Assembly (NCBI GenBank): GCA_965112735.1
Contig: OZ218955.1
Location: 3,162,001-3,226,000 of the forward strand
Direction: 5' to 3'
Source of the DNA: Phaeosaccion multiseriatum
Taxonomy: Eukaryota; Ochrophyta, other classes
Length of the DNA: 64,000 nucleotides
The notes beneath the pieces were generated by a model. It worked only from the letters and a program-made list of their open reading frames with translations. It was not told the DNA's origin and did no database searches. Of the stretch, positions 51,406 through 63,223 are shown piece after piece. The position numbers and the translations under genes were made by a program. Each line of letters starts with the position of its first letter. Position 1 is the first letter of the stretch.

Positions 51406-52619
51406 TTACAAAACCTTCTTCGACATGTCCAGACCCGCTTTGTCTCTCCTCTCCTTGACCTTCTCCCATGCCCCCAATGCCCTCTTGCGCTTGGTGACCA
51501 GGCCCACCTTGGCAAAGGCGTCAATGAGCATCTTGGTGGGGTTGAACTGAGTCGACACGCCGTACTCCGAAGCTGCGTAGTCAAAGGGGTACTTGTGGTG
51601 CCAGTTGTGCCATCCCTCACCGACAGCCACAAGAGACACGAGCGGGTTCTCGCTGGGCCAGCTCTCGTTGTCGTACGGGTGGTCGCCAAACATGTGCGCA
51701 GCGCTGTTAACACACCAGGTGAAATGCAGCACCGCGCAATACCGCAGCACTCCTGCCACCCACATGGCCACCCACGGGTCCTCTCCCCACCCGTGCTTGG
51801 CCACCAACGCGGGGAAGGCAAAGCACATGAAGAAGGAGAACCAAGGGTCGAGCCTGTCCTGGAACATTACCACCTTGTCGGCTCGAAGGTCACTAAAGTC
51901 GAGCTGTCTACCGGCGGCCACCACGTCCGGGTGCTTCTTGACATAGAGCCAGCCCATGTGCGCAAAGAAGAAGCCGCGCTGCGCATTGTGCGGGTCGGCG
52001 TCGGTCTCTGAGTGCTTGTGGTGCACACGGTGGTCTCTGGCCCAGTGGTAGATGGAGCCTTGGTTGGCCACGCTGTTGACCAGCATGAGCAGCACACGCA
52101 CAGACCAGTGCGCGTTGTACGAGCGGTGTGCCCACAGCCTGTGCACGCCTCCGGTGATTCCAAAGCCACTGTTGTGATTGATTGATTGATGAGGGTAGGA
52201 GAGGGCAAGGCACAGACCAAGGTGGTTAAGCGTGATGCGGGAGAGGCGATGACTCTCAACTGCGACATTTGGGACGGCCCATCCACCCCCCCCCTTCAAA
52301 ATGACTATGAAAGGACTTAACTCCACGGAACATGTGGATTGGATCAGGTACGACAAAGAGGGAGTTTAGCGTGGCATACATCCGCTCACCTGATTGGCCA
52401 GAGGACGAACGCCCACAGGAGCGTCTGCCATTGGCAGGACGTGACCTTGGTCAGTCCCACAAATGCCGCCCAATGCACCAGGGATATGTAGATGCCCATG
52501 GGCCAATTGATGTTGCCATTCTTCCAGTGGTAGGCGACTGCCTCGCAAGTGTCCTTCGCTACCGTGATGGGGTTCCAGGTCATGTTGCGCTGGGGCAGCT
52601 TCACCTCATCGTCACTCAT
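51406..52619 (-). CDS. Delta-9 acyl (stearoyl-CoA type) desaturase, 2 exons
   Basis: A membrane fatty-acid desaturase that puts a cis double bond at carbon 9 of saturated acyl-CoA or acyl-lipid chains. Exons 52390-52619 and 51406-52168 give 330 codons. All three histidine boxes are intact: H86-RLWA-H91, H123-RV-H126-H127 and, near residue 264, GEGWHNWHH. The region GGVHRLWAHRSYNAHW and DPHNAQRGFFFAHMGWL is typical of acyl-CoA delta-9 desaturases. Hydrophobic stretches lie at about residues 45-75, 100-115 and 185-225. There is no fused cytochrome b5 domain, so it should rely on a separate electron donor. The N-terminus (MSDDEVKLPQRNMTW) lacks a targeting signal, which suggests the ER. Confidence 0.94.
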
Positions 52620-53168
52620 GGCTACTGCAACCGGCGCCGCAGCTCGTGGAGTTTCCCGCTCGTGTCCGCAAATTAAGCGTCCGCCTCTCTATCCCTTCTT
52701 GCTGTCGCTCCTTCCTGCTCCTCTCTACTGTCCTTAATGGATAGGGCTTCTTATGTGTTGTGCTCACTCTTCCGGCGCGGTGAGTGCGTAATTAACCGCC
52801 CGATTGCGAAGCTAATACTGCTGATGCTCCGTCATCAAAAAATGAGCATCGACAACGTCCACCCCTGGAGAACGCGTGCACCCATCTCGTGTTTTTGAAT
52901 CGATTTCGATCCGGTGCGAGTTTGAACTCCGTCCCCCTCTATCTCTCTCTCTCTCACGCATTTACTGCATTGAGACAGCACCGAGAGCCGGGGAGAGCAG
53001 AGGAGGGGCCGGACACGGGGGGGAGGAAGGCGGGAGAGCAGGTTGCACGGCTCGAGAGGGAGGAAGGCGGGAGCAGCGGGTTTGTATTGATCTTAAGAGA
53101 GGAGGCGGGGTTTGGCAACACTTGGAGGGAACAGCAGCTCGGCTGAGTGAGGAGCGGCTGCGGCGACC
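52620..53168. promoter_or_regulatory. Divergent region between the desaturase and PRIM2
   Basis: A 549-bp region between outward-facing start codons. No gene is seen. It should contain both promoters; this is inferred from position. Confidence 0.4.
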
Positions 53169-56100
53169 ATGATTGGGGCGCACTCCATGGGGAGGGCCAG
53201 CCGGCCGGGGCAGGAGAAGAAAGAGGCACTGGTGAACGTGCACGAGACGGTGAGCATGTACACCGAGCCGCCAGAGATAGAGATTACTTTGGACGAGCTG
53301 GAGTTGTACGCCCTCGACAGGCTCATGGTGCTACGGAAGATTGCTGAGCTCAAGGCGAGAGGGGTGAAGCCCATGACGGACATGTTCAAGACGGAGCTGG
53401 CGGCCGCCATCAACAAGTACATGCCCATCAAGAGAAGCGCCTCAGCCAACGAGGCGGGGATGCGCAAGGTCAGCCAGTGACTGAGTCCCTACCTTGAGGG
53501 GGGTTGGAGGTAGCAAGGGCTTTCCTGTGGTACTTAAGAATTTCTCTCCTCCACCCCCTTCCTTCTCCCCTGCAGGACAATGTGAGCCACTTCATTCTGC
53601 GCCTGGCCTTCTGCCGCACGGAGGAGCTGCGGCGTCAGTTCCTCTCGGAGGAGTCAGCGCTCTTCAGACACAGGCTGGAGGGCATCGGCAACAAGGGACT
53701 CGCTGACTTTATCGCCACTCAGGTCAGACGGATGAAGGAGCGCACGCGCGCACGCGCGTACACAGGCTGGCTGATGAAGCTGATGAAGCTCCTGTTCCAC
53801 CGTGCCAAGAAGCGTGACCCTCACGCATGAGACTACGTGTGTCCCTTGCCCGAGCAGATGCCAGTAGTCAATCATACGGCATGCGATTACATCCCCTCCC
53901 CGCCGCTGCTTTAACCACGCCCCCGGCACTCTTGCGTCCTACCATCCTCCGTGCACCAGGGATTGGACTTCAGCAGAGTGTCTGAAGAAGACAAGAACGC
54001 TCTCCGAACCAAGCTGCTCGCGCTGCCCAACGCACCCGTTCAGGTACCAAGTGCACCAGTGGCCACGATGCCGCGGAATCATCTCACCTCGGCTCATCTC
54101 ACCTCACCGCACCGCACCCCAACTGACGTCATCCCACACACATACACACACGCATACAAACACACACGCACGCACACACGTACCACGCACGGACGCCCCT
54201 CGACAGGCCTTCAGCGCGACGACATACTACAAGATCCCCTTCACGCAGGCGGTGGACCTCATCGGCTCTCGGCAGGTGTACCTGGAGGGGGGCTTCGCCT
54301 TTGTGCCCCTCCACAGGGTCATCTCCATCGTCGCCAGCAGGTTCCGCATGGGCCTCAGCAGGAGCCTCATCACCGCGAGCAACGGGTAAGCGTAGTACAG
54401 TACCTGAGTGACATGTGGTGGGAGCCTTTGGAAGCGTCAGGAGTGCTGTGGGAAGGGTACCGGATGGTGGGGCGTGGCGGATGCTGTTTGGGTCCCTCTC
54501 GCACCCCCAACCGGTACGACTGGAACTCGATGGGTCTCTGACCGTATCCTTGGATGACCCCTCCCGCACACGTGGGGGGAGGTAGGGCGGGAGGGGGGGG
54601 GGGTGCCCTGCTGAAGCTATATGAGCTCACAATGAGGCCCTCCAGCCTTGGTCGGGTCCCTCACGTAAGTCAGTAATGGATTTAACCTTGATGCTGGATG
54701 ACTTACTGTATCGCTCGAAGGTATCCCATCGTTGCAAGCGACGACCGTTTCGGGCCTCTGCTGCACAACATGAACAAGCAGTACATCGGGAAGGACTTCG
54801 CCGGATCAGCGGATGATGGTACGCTGTGTGACCACCCTGACCCTCACAATCACCCTGACCCTAACCCTGACCCTGGCTCTGACCCTGGCTCTGACCCTGA
54901 CCCTCACCATCAGCATTACCCTCACCCTAACCCTACCACCCTACCACCCTCACCCTCACCCTCACCCTGACCCCGACCCCCACCCTGACCCCGACCCTCA
55001 CCCGACTCTGACCTCACCCTCACCCTCACCCTCGCCCTCATCCTCGCCCGCTGACTATGAACCTGACCACCCCTGACCCCGACCTTCACCCTCACTCTCT
55101 GACCCTGGTCCCGACTCTCTGTATCTGCTGCCCGGCAGCCGAGGCGCTGCGGCCTGACCAGCTGGACTTGATGGCCGAGAGGTCCATGCCGCTGTGCATG
55201 AAGCAGCTCCATGGGGGGCTGAGGAGTCAGCACAGGCTCAAGCATTGGGGCAGGCTTCAGTACGGACTCTTTCTCAAGGGTAGGTGTATGTGTATCGCCC
55301 TGACACCCTGTGTCCTGACACCACCGCATCGCCTTCCTTCGGGGATGTGTGACTTCGGCTCGGGCCTCCCCCCCCCCCCTCGGCTGACATGCCCTCCTCA
55401 TTCTCTGCTGCTGCCCCTCCTGCTGCTGCCCCTCCTGCTGCTGCTCAAACGACTACTGCTACTGCTTGTTACAAACCAAATCGCCGATAATTTTGTGTGT
55501 ATATTAATAGGAGCGGGGCTGAGCATGGAGGATGCTCGTCTGTTCTTCCAAACGGAGTTCAGCAAGGTGCTGGGGGCAGATCAGTTCGACAAGAAGTACG
55601 CCTACGGCATCCGACACATGTACGGGCAGGAGGGGAAGCGCACCAACTACACCCCTTACAGGTAAAGAGAAATGTATTGTTAAAGATACCGACATCGACA
55701 TTGGCATCGACATTGGTACCGACTCTCTTTCGGGATGACCGATGTTTGAACTACTTTGGGTTACGACAGTGGGGTGGCGGGGGCGCGGAGATGGATCCAT
55801 GTGGTCAAGGTCCCAATGAAGTACTCTGCTGAACTGAAGTATGAACTACACTTCCTTTGCCCTATACCCGCCACCAGCTGTATGAAGATCATCATGGGCA
55901 ACCCCCCCGGGCCCGGACACCACCACGGCTGCCCATACCGGCACTATGACGCCAACCACCTCAGTGGCGTTATGAACGGGCTCAAGCTCAACGTCAAGGA
56001 CAAGGAGCAGGTCATGAACCAGGCCAAGGGCAAGAACTACCAGGTACGTTGGCGCCAGTCAAGGGCATCAGTGGTTGGAGGAAGGGGGGGGGGGTTAATG

Positions 56101-56428
56101 CGAAGGTCTCCTCTATGTAAGACAGCGAGAGAGAGAGGAGGGTGCCGTTGGCGAAAGGCACTACCTTCCTCGGCGAAGAACGAAAGACTTGAATCTGCAA
56201 TCCACACACCCACGCACCCACGCACGCGTCTTTTCGTCCTCATACCACCTCTCTCCTTACCTCCTCATCTCCTCATCTCCCCCCCTGCGGTTCCTCTCCC
56301 CGTCTCTCTCTCTCTCTCCCCGTCTCTCTCTCTCTCTCTCTCCGTCTCTCTCTCTCTCTCTCCCCGTCTCTCTCTCTCTCTCTCTCTCCCCGTCTCTCTC
56401 TCTCTCCCCGTCTCTCTCTCTCTACCCG

Positions 56429-56459
<31 letters not shown>

Positions 56460-56892
56460 CCCTCTTTGTCCCTCTCCCTCCCTCTCTCTCTCTCCCATCC
56501 CCTCCCCCCCCTCCCTCACTCTCTTTGTCCCTCTCCCTCTCTCTCTCTCTCTTCCTCTCTCCCTCTCTCTCTCTCTCCCCTCCCTCTCTTGTCTCCAGCT
56601 TGCGTGCCAAGCGCACTTCGAAGCGACACACAAGGGCTGGAACGAGCTCGGCGTGAGCCCAGACGGAGTGGGCAACCACCCCAACGCCTGGATGGCCGCC
56701 AGCAGAGACTACTACGCCAGGAAGGCCGAGAAGGCTGCCGAGAGCGACCCCTCCCCCGGCCAGGGTAGGCTGCAGCTCCAGGGTAGTACCAACTCGGGAG
56801 GGAGACCACAGCAGTCGCAGCAGCAGGGGAAGGGTCTGACCGTGGCACCAGCAGCGGGGGGGGGAGACACCAGCATTGGCCCGATGGCGTGA
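53169..56892 (+). CDS. PRIM2: DNA primase large subunit, 9 exons
   Basis: The iron-sulphur subunit of eukaryotic primase, which helps start and count the RNA primer. Exons: 53169-53468, 53576-53722, 53960-54043, 54207-54385, 54721-54818, 55139-55279, 55511-55661, 55878-56043, 56599-56892, giving 519 codons, close to the human length. The four [4Fe-4S] cysteines fall at 289 (MPLCMKQLH), 368 (SCMKIIMGNP), 385 (HHHGCPYRHYD) and 425 (LACQAHFEA). This spacing matches the human protein. Other blocks are DNVSHFILRLAFCRTEELRR, YYKIPFTQAVDLIGSRQVYL, ASDDRFGPLLHNMNKQYIG and KKYAYGIRHMYGQEGKRTNY. The tail after the Fe-S domain is Gln/Gly-rich. Introns carry telomere-like hexamers (intron 5) and a long CT run (intron 8). 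Confidence 0.95.
54825..55125. repeat. Degenerate CCCTGA/CCCTCA/CCCTAA hexamers in PRIM2 intron 5
   Basis: The intron is almost entirely hexamer-like units: CCCTGA, CCCTCA, CCCTAA and GGCTCTGA variants. They resemble decayed telomeric (CCCTAA) repeats and run from just after the donor to near the acceptor. Confidence 0.85.
56285..56590. repeat. (TC)n tract with CCCCGTCTCTC units in PRIM2 intron 8
   Basis: About 300 bp of CT dinucleotides, with CCCCGTCTCTCTC recurring several times in the first half, precede the last exon. Confidence 0.9.
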
Positions 56893-57094
56893 TGCGTGAG
56901 GCGTGAGGCAATCCCACCCCAGTTTCCCAGTCTTTCTTCCGCTTGATTCGTTGCCAAATGTGTTCTGGGGCTCCCCAATGTTTGTTATGTGACGGGCGCA
57001 GTATCGTGTCAAAATCAAAAATAGAGCTCCTCGACATTTGTTGCTGACTTATTATTCTCCTGTCAACTGCCGATATCCAATCGCCCGTGCCGTG

Positions 57095-57126
<32 letters not shown>

Positions 57127-57246
57127 AAGTACTGCAGCAGCAGCAAGAAAAGAAGCCCCACGAGGACGAAGGACGAAAGCGCATTGCAGGAAGAGGCTGT
57201 TGCGGAGATGGTGCCGCGGTTCGCTAGACCCCTATTCCTCTGAGAC
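56893..57246. other. Intergenic region between PRIM2 and the PH-PDZ gene
   Basis: These genes are tandem on plus. No gene is seen. A (CTG)n run lies at 57097-57124. It should hold the PRIM2 3' UTR and the promoter of the next gene. Confidence 0.45.
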
Positions 57247-58809
57247 ATGGATCTGCCCACGGCGCTACAGCTGCCATCCTGTCGGGCTGTGGTACCGTCG
57301 GCGTTGTCCAGCCTATCGCCTCTTTTCTCTCCTCCCCCTCATGGGACCTACGTGGGACGGCCTCCATGCCATAGCGGGGAAGAGCCCCAGTCCTCCCCGG
57401 AGTCGACCGTCCATCAACGATCACTACCGGCCTCTGAGGGAGTGAACACGACGAAGGCATGGGAGCAAAGCAGGGAATTGGAAAGCGGTCAGCCAAACAG
57501 CGCAGCAACACCAGCAGCAGGAGCAGGAGTAGCAGCCGGAGGAGGAGCCGCAATTGGGGTTGACGCAGAAGGGGATGATACAGACGGCGATAGTACAGAG
57601 GTGCGGGATGCAGCTTTGGTGGCCCAGCGCTCTTCCGTCCAGAGCGGCTATCTCCTGAAGCTTGGGACCAATATTCGGGTGTGGAAGCGGCGATTCTTCG
57701 TACTGCGTCCCATCACAATGCTCTTTTACTACCTCCATGAAAAGGACACGGAGCCCCGAGGCTGTGTGGACGTCGACATGTTTCACTCCCTCAGGAGAGT
57801 AGGAGAAGGCAGCACTAGTAGTGGCAGCGGCGAAGGAGAAGGCAGGGGCGGGGGCGGTGGGGAGGAGAAGTCTGTGCGGTTCGAGTTGGCCTATCCAGGT
57901 AGGGTCGTGCCTGGGAGGTGGACACGAGATGGTGTGCGAAGGACGGCAGGGGAGGAGGGAAGGGAAAGAGGAGGCGGGCTTTCCTTTGTCGCCATTCGCT
58001 CCACACTCTTGTCTTTTTTCTCTTCGGGTGGTTTATGGAGACCGACCGATCGCTGGAGAAAAACATCCATCAATTCTTGAATCCCTGCTCTCCACCAATC
58101 CACCCCAACCCACCCCCCTCCACACCACCCCTTCTTAGGCTGCCCAGAGGGACACGGCTTTCTGCTCGAGGCCCGGAGTGAGGCCGAGTGGCAGGGCTGG
58201 GCAGAGGCCTTCAACCGCAGCAGGCACTCCAACCTCATCGAGGAGAACGACGAGCTCGGAAAGACCAACAGGTAGGTAGGGTGGTGGTACGAAGGGAAGG
58301 GTGGAGTACAGATTATGTATGTCTTGACTGATACGTAGCACAAACAGCAAACCTGCCATTCCAACCATATGCCTTGTTTCCCTTGCACCATGATACTCCG
58401 ACCACCACCTCCGCGCCCTACCACCCCCACACAAACAAACAAACAACAACAACAACAACATCAAAAAGACTCCTCGCGAAGGAGGTATCCCGTCTGCACG
58501 ACCAAGCAAGCACGCTGCGTGACTACGCCAATCAACGCCACAAGACGGCACTCTCTCTCCGCGACGAGCGCCAGCAGAGGAGGGAGCTGGTGGAGCAGCT
58601 GCTTCTTCTCGCACAGACTGCGGGGCTCGCTTTAGTAGAAGACGAAGGCGAGGGCCCAGACAGGGAGGAGGACTGTGACTGGAGGCGTGGTGATGGTGAT
58701 GGTGGTGGTGGTGGTAGTGGTGGTGATGCTGGTGGTGGTGGTGGAGGCAGCAGGGAGCACAGCAGGGAGGGCGGTGGGGGCAGCGATGCTTCTCCTTGGA
58801 GCAGTCGCC

Positions 58810-58844
<35 letters not shown>

Positions 58845-61435
58845 GTATCACTAACTGCTGGGGGTCGGAGTAACGAAGAGCAAGGCGAGAGCGATGGGGG
58901 TGCTGCTGCTGCCGGGGCTCTACCAGTGCCCGTAAGAGGGCGAGTGGCTTCACCGAGCTTTCGATCTGGAGGAGGAGGAGGAGGAGGAGGAGGAGGAGGA
59001 GGAGGCGGGGGGGGGGAAGATGCGTGGGAAGAGCCGCCACAGCAGCCGCAGCGACCGCAGCAGAGGATGCATCGGGTAGAGGATGTGGATAGGGCCCGCG
59101 CACACGGGGCGTTTCTCAGCTTGCGACATGTGGTAGACACGCTCCGGCAGCATGTGAGAGAGGGGAGAGGAAGGCTGGAGAAGGAGAGGATGGAGAGGAC
59201 GGACGCAGAGGGGCGGGAGAGGGAACTCCAAGACAAGATCGAGGTACGGTTAGGGAGAGAGGGAAGGACGATGGGGGGCAGGGAGGGAGGGAGTGTGGTA
59301 CATTCATACCCAACCACACTAACCACATGCACACTAACCCATCAACACCCACTCTCTCTCTGTGCTCTACTCTGTCTCTTCCCCCTCTCTCCTCCTCCTC
59401 CTCCTCTTCTTCTTCTTCTCCACTCTCCTCAGATACTTGCAGACCGTAACCGCCGCTTAGAGACCTCGACGCTGCAGCTCAGTGGCCGTAACGGCGTGCT
59501 CCAGTCAAGTGTGCACTTCCTCGAGGCCAACAATGGCCAACTTGCCGCCCAAGTGTCGAACCTCAGACAGCGCCTGGCCACGGAGAAGAGTAAGAAGAGG
59601 CTCCTCGTCAAGGAGCTCAGAGAGATTGGGCCGGGGGGATCACGGTCGTCGTCACCTGCTGTATCTGTATCACCAACTGCTGCACGTGCCGGTGCTGGTG
59701 GACGTGGTGCTGGTCGTGGCGGCGGCGGCGGAGGAGGAGGGGGAGGAAATGTTCAGCATCCTCGACTTACCTCGCTGAGGGGTTGCGGTGGCGGTCGGCG
59801 TCGACCCAGGCCTCTCCTTTCTTCGCGGTCCTCCTGCTCTCTCTCCGCCGTTGCTTCGTCAGCTGAGAAGGAGGAGAGCGACGATATCGATGACGACGTA
59901 GAAGGATTGTGTGCCCACAACACCACCCCTCCTGTGATGGGTATCAGCACCGCTCCTTGCACGCCGACGGCCGTCAACAGCAGCAGCAGCAGCAGCGACA
60001 GAGGCAGAGACAGAGACAGAGACAGAGGCGCTGAGGTGGGGTGGAGGAGCTCAAGCTCGGGCGTGCAACTACAACTCACGGGTAGTAGTTGCAGTGGTAA
60101 GGGGAATGGTAGTCATGGCAGTCCATTGGCCGGGAGAAGGAGGCAAAGCTGGAGCGTTCGAAGGTGGTCGGATGAGAGAGAGAGTGAGAGGGGGAGTGAC
60201 TGCGACGGTGACGGCGGCAGTGGCGAGGGAGGCTACTTCAGCTCCGCCTCCACCAACGACAACAATGGCACCGACGACGACGAAGACGATGACGGGGGGA
60301 GGGAGAGGGAGCGAGCCTACGATGATGATGGTGATGCTGATGTTGATGTTGATCAAGGCTGGGGTTCCTATGGATGGCAGTCAACGGCGGACGGTTACAG
60401 GGATGGTCGAGCGCCGTCGGGGGAGGCGGAGGATGGGGGTGGGGGCAAGGGAAGTGCAGCAGTTGGTGGTACTGCAAGAGTGGGTGAGCCGACAGCAGCA
60501 GGAGCAAAAGGAGATGCCGCGATAAATATCTTTTGGCCTCAGCTGTCGCCACGCAATAGCGAGGGGAAGGAGGTGGAGGTGGAGGAGGAGGAGGAGGAGG
60601 AGGAGGAGGAGGAGGAGGAGGAGGAGGAGGAGGAGGAGGAGGAGGAGGAGGAGGAGGAGGAGGAGGAGGAGGAGGAGGAGGAGGAGGAGATGGAAGAGGA
60701 CACGAGCAGCGAGAACGATAGGCGCAGCGGCGGTGGTGGTGGTGGTGGTGGTGAGGATGAGAGGGAGGGGGATGGGGACGGGGACCAGGACGAAGAGGAG
60801 GAAGGGGACGAGGACGAGGAAGAGGAGAAGGAGGGGGGTAATGGTGGTCGTGTGGGGGATGGTGCGAGTAGGGAAGTTGGTGGTACGCCCTACACGTACA
60901 ATGGTAGGGCCTTCCGAAAGCGGCTGAGAAGGGGAATTCGGCGAGAAGTGGGCAGGGACGGGGGGGTGGGAAGGGTAGGGCCCTCTCAGATGGTGGAGTG
61001 GTCTCGCTTACTGCTGGGGGAGGAGGGTGGTGATGGTGGCAGTGGTGACAATGGTGGCAGTGGGTATCTTTCCAGTAGCAGGGGGATCCTCCTCGACTCC
61101 GCCGCGGGTGGGAGGAGTCAGAGCGGACCCATCGGTGGAGGGGAGCGCAACAGCAGCAGCAGTAACACTAGCGGCGGCGGCGGTGGTGGTGGTGGTAGTA
61201 GTGGTAACATTCGTGGTGCTACTAGTAGTAGGAGTAGTGGTGGTGGTGGTGGCGGTGGCGGGGGTAGTCGCGGTTTGGCTGGAATAGGCACTCGCACTCT
61301 GGGCACCTCGATTGCTTCTATTGAAGGGCTCCTCAACACGATGGGTATCGGCGTTGGGCTGGGGCTGGGGCATGGGAGTGACCATGGCGGCTCCAGTAAC
61401 AAGGAGCAAGGGCAGCAAGTGCAGCAATTGGTTAT

Positions 61436-61472
<37 letters not shown>

Positions 61473-61942
61473 GAGGAGGAGGAGGAGGAGGCAGAGACGC
61501 GGAGAACCGATCGGAGCAGTGGTGGAGGCAGCAGCAGCGGTAGGAGCAGACATGCTCTTATCCCGCTGTGCGATATAGAAGGAGAGGACGACAACAACAC
61601 CGACGACGGTGACGACGCTGGGATCGGTACTACGGATGGTGATGGACAGCGGCAGGCACGAGAGAGAGAGGGGGGTGGTGGTGGTGAGTGTGGTGAAGCC
61701 AAGAGGGGTGCGTTGGAGCGGGAGGAAGCCCAGGAGGAACCTCAGGAGGGCCAGCAGTGGCAGGGGATGGCAGCAGATGGTCGCGGCCACCACCATCGGG
61801 GTGCTGGCGTTGAGGCTACCGAAGGAGATACCCATGGTGCTGCTGGGGGGATGGTTGTGGATGGCGCGGAGGGGAGGGGCCTGGGGGCGGGGCAACAAGC
61901 TTCAGCTTCAGCAGCGTCGAGACAGCGGCATCCGTTGGTGAT

Positions 61943-61976
<34 letters not shown>

Positions 61977-63135
61977 CAACATGTGCCTGGCAGGGGGGAG
62001 AGGTACGAGCTGGAGTTTACCTGCGACAAGATTGGGCTACAGTTCTCCATGTCCGAAGGTGAGGGAGGGAGGGAAAGAGAGAGTGGGAGAGAGTGAGTGT
62101 GTGTGTGTGAGAGAGAGAACGAGAAAGTGTGGCGCAGGCGAGGGAAAGTGCGGTATCGCTGGTGCCATACGGGTGGAGGCTGTTGGGGTTCGTGAACCTT
62201 CTTTGAAGCATGGCCTCTTGGTTTGCTTCTCCCTAGGCCGCTATCCATCCACCCACCCATCCATCCATCCATCCACTGCCATCCACCCATTGGCATCCAT
62301 CCATTGGCATTGCCAGCCATCCTCTGCCATCTACCCATCCACGCATCCCCTGCCATCCACCAATCGATCGCTGGATGTACGTATCCTTCGCTATGCTCGA
62401 GAGGCGTCTACACCACACCCCCCATGGTTTAGTGCCAAGCGCGGTGCCATGAAGCCTTCGGCCTTCAAGGTGGAATTCCTTCGCTCACTGGAAGTGCTCC
62501 CCCCCTCCACCCTCCACCCACCCAACCCGTCCCCCCCCCTTCCCTCCCCTCCCCTCCCCTCCCCTCCCCTCCCCTCCCCTCCCCTCCCCTCCCCTCCCCT
62601 CCCCTCCCCTTCCCTCCCCTCCCCTCCCCTCCCCTCCCCTCCCCTCCCCTCCCCTCCCCTCCCCTCCCCTCCTCTCCCCTCCCCTCCCCTCCCCTCCCTG
62701 ACACGAGCAGAGTCTCGTCTGTACGTCAAGGGCCGTCAGGGCTTCAGCGTGCCCTCTTCACCTCTACCGGCAATAGGCCACATCCTCCACTCGTACAATG
62801 GAATCCTAGTAGAAGGTGAGTCATCCCCTCCCTCCCTCCCTCTCTCCCTCCCTCCTCACCCACCCCCTCCCTCCCACTCTGCTCCTTCACATCTTGCCGC
62901 ACATCTTGCAGCCTGTGACCATTACCATCGTCAGTTTAACCCATCCCTGTCTGTCTGCCTCGTCCCCACCCCCTCCCTCTTTTGGTTTCTATTGGACTCA
63001 TTCTCTCTCTTGCGAGCAGGCAAGACATATGCGGAGGTAGCTGGGGCTCTAAAACGCCTCGGCCGGCCGATGAGACTGTGCTTCGAAGGCACGCGCAGAG
63101 GAGAAACACCCCCCCCTAATTCTTCTCTCTGGTAA
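57247..63135 (+). CDS. Large PH / coiled-coil / PDZ-like protein
   Basis: I know no named family with this arrangement. Exons 57247-57898, 58139-58271, 58469-59243 and 59433-62058 join in phase. Terminal exons 62711-62815 and 63020-63135 also fit, with a segment at 62237-62440 that may be another exon. A PH domain lies in exons 1-2: SGYLLKLGTNIRVWKRRFFV, TMLFYYLHEKD, then HGFLLEARSEAEWQGWAEAF. Heptad-like helices follow (VSRLHDQASTLRDYANQRHK; NRRLETSTLQLSGRNGVLQS). About 700 residues of exon 4 are low-complexity: poly-Glu (60577-60690), poly-Gly, poly-Gln. The C-terminus reads RYELEFTCDKIGLQFSMSEG, GHILHSYNGILVEG and KTYAEVAGALKRLGRPMRL, which together look like a PDZ fold. It may be a membrane-linked scaffold; this is inference. 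Confidence 0.65.
58975..59010. repeat. (GGA)n coding poly-Gly in PH-PDZ exon 3
   Basis: A GGA run read as Gly inside exon 3. An earlier CTG run (58808-58843) is read as Ala, followed by an antisense copy of the dispersed motif. Confidence 0.8.
60577..60690. repeat. (GAG)n coding about 35 Glu in PH-PDZ exon 4
   Basis: A pure GAG run in frame as poly-Glu. It is the longest uninterrupted exonic trinucleotide array in the window. Confidence 0.95.
62535..62700. repeat. (CCCCT)n pentanucleotide array near the PH-PDZ 3' end
   Basis: About 30 CCCCT units, with a few TCCCT and CTCCT variants, precede the acceptor at 62709-62710. The array stays open in the gene's frame (PLPSP repeats), so it may be intronic or translated; I favour intronic. 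Confidence 0.9.
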
Positions 63136-63223
63136 TAAATTCTAAATATACGAATACAACCCTACGTCTACGTCACTATAACTACACCCCACCCCCCCGG
63201 CTCCCCACACCCACCCACCCCCT
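63136..63223. other. Short convergent spacer
   Basis: Only 88 bp separate the stop codons of the PH-PDZ gene (+) and the last gene (-), so their 3' UTRs and polyadenylation sites must overlap. Confidence 0.6.

Noticed and set aside
54825-55125. Chromosome end
   Set aside because: The telomere-like hexamers are degenerate and lie inside an intron flanked by well-conserved PRIM2 exons, so this is not a terminus.
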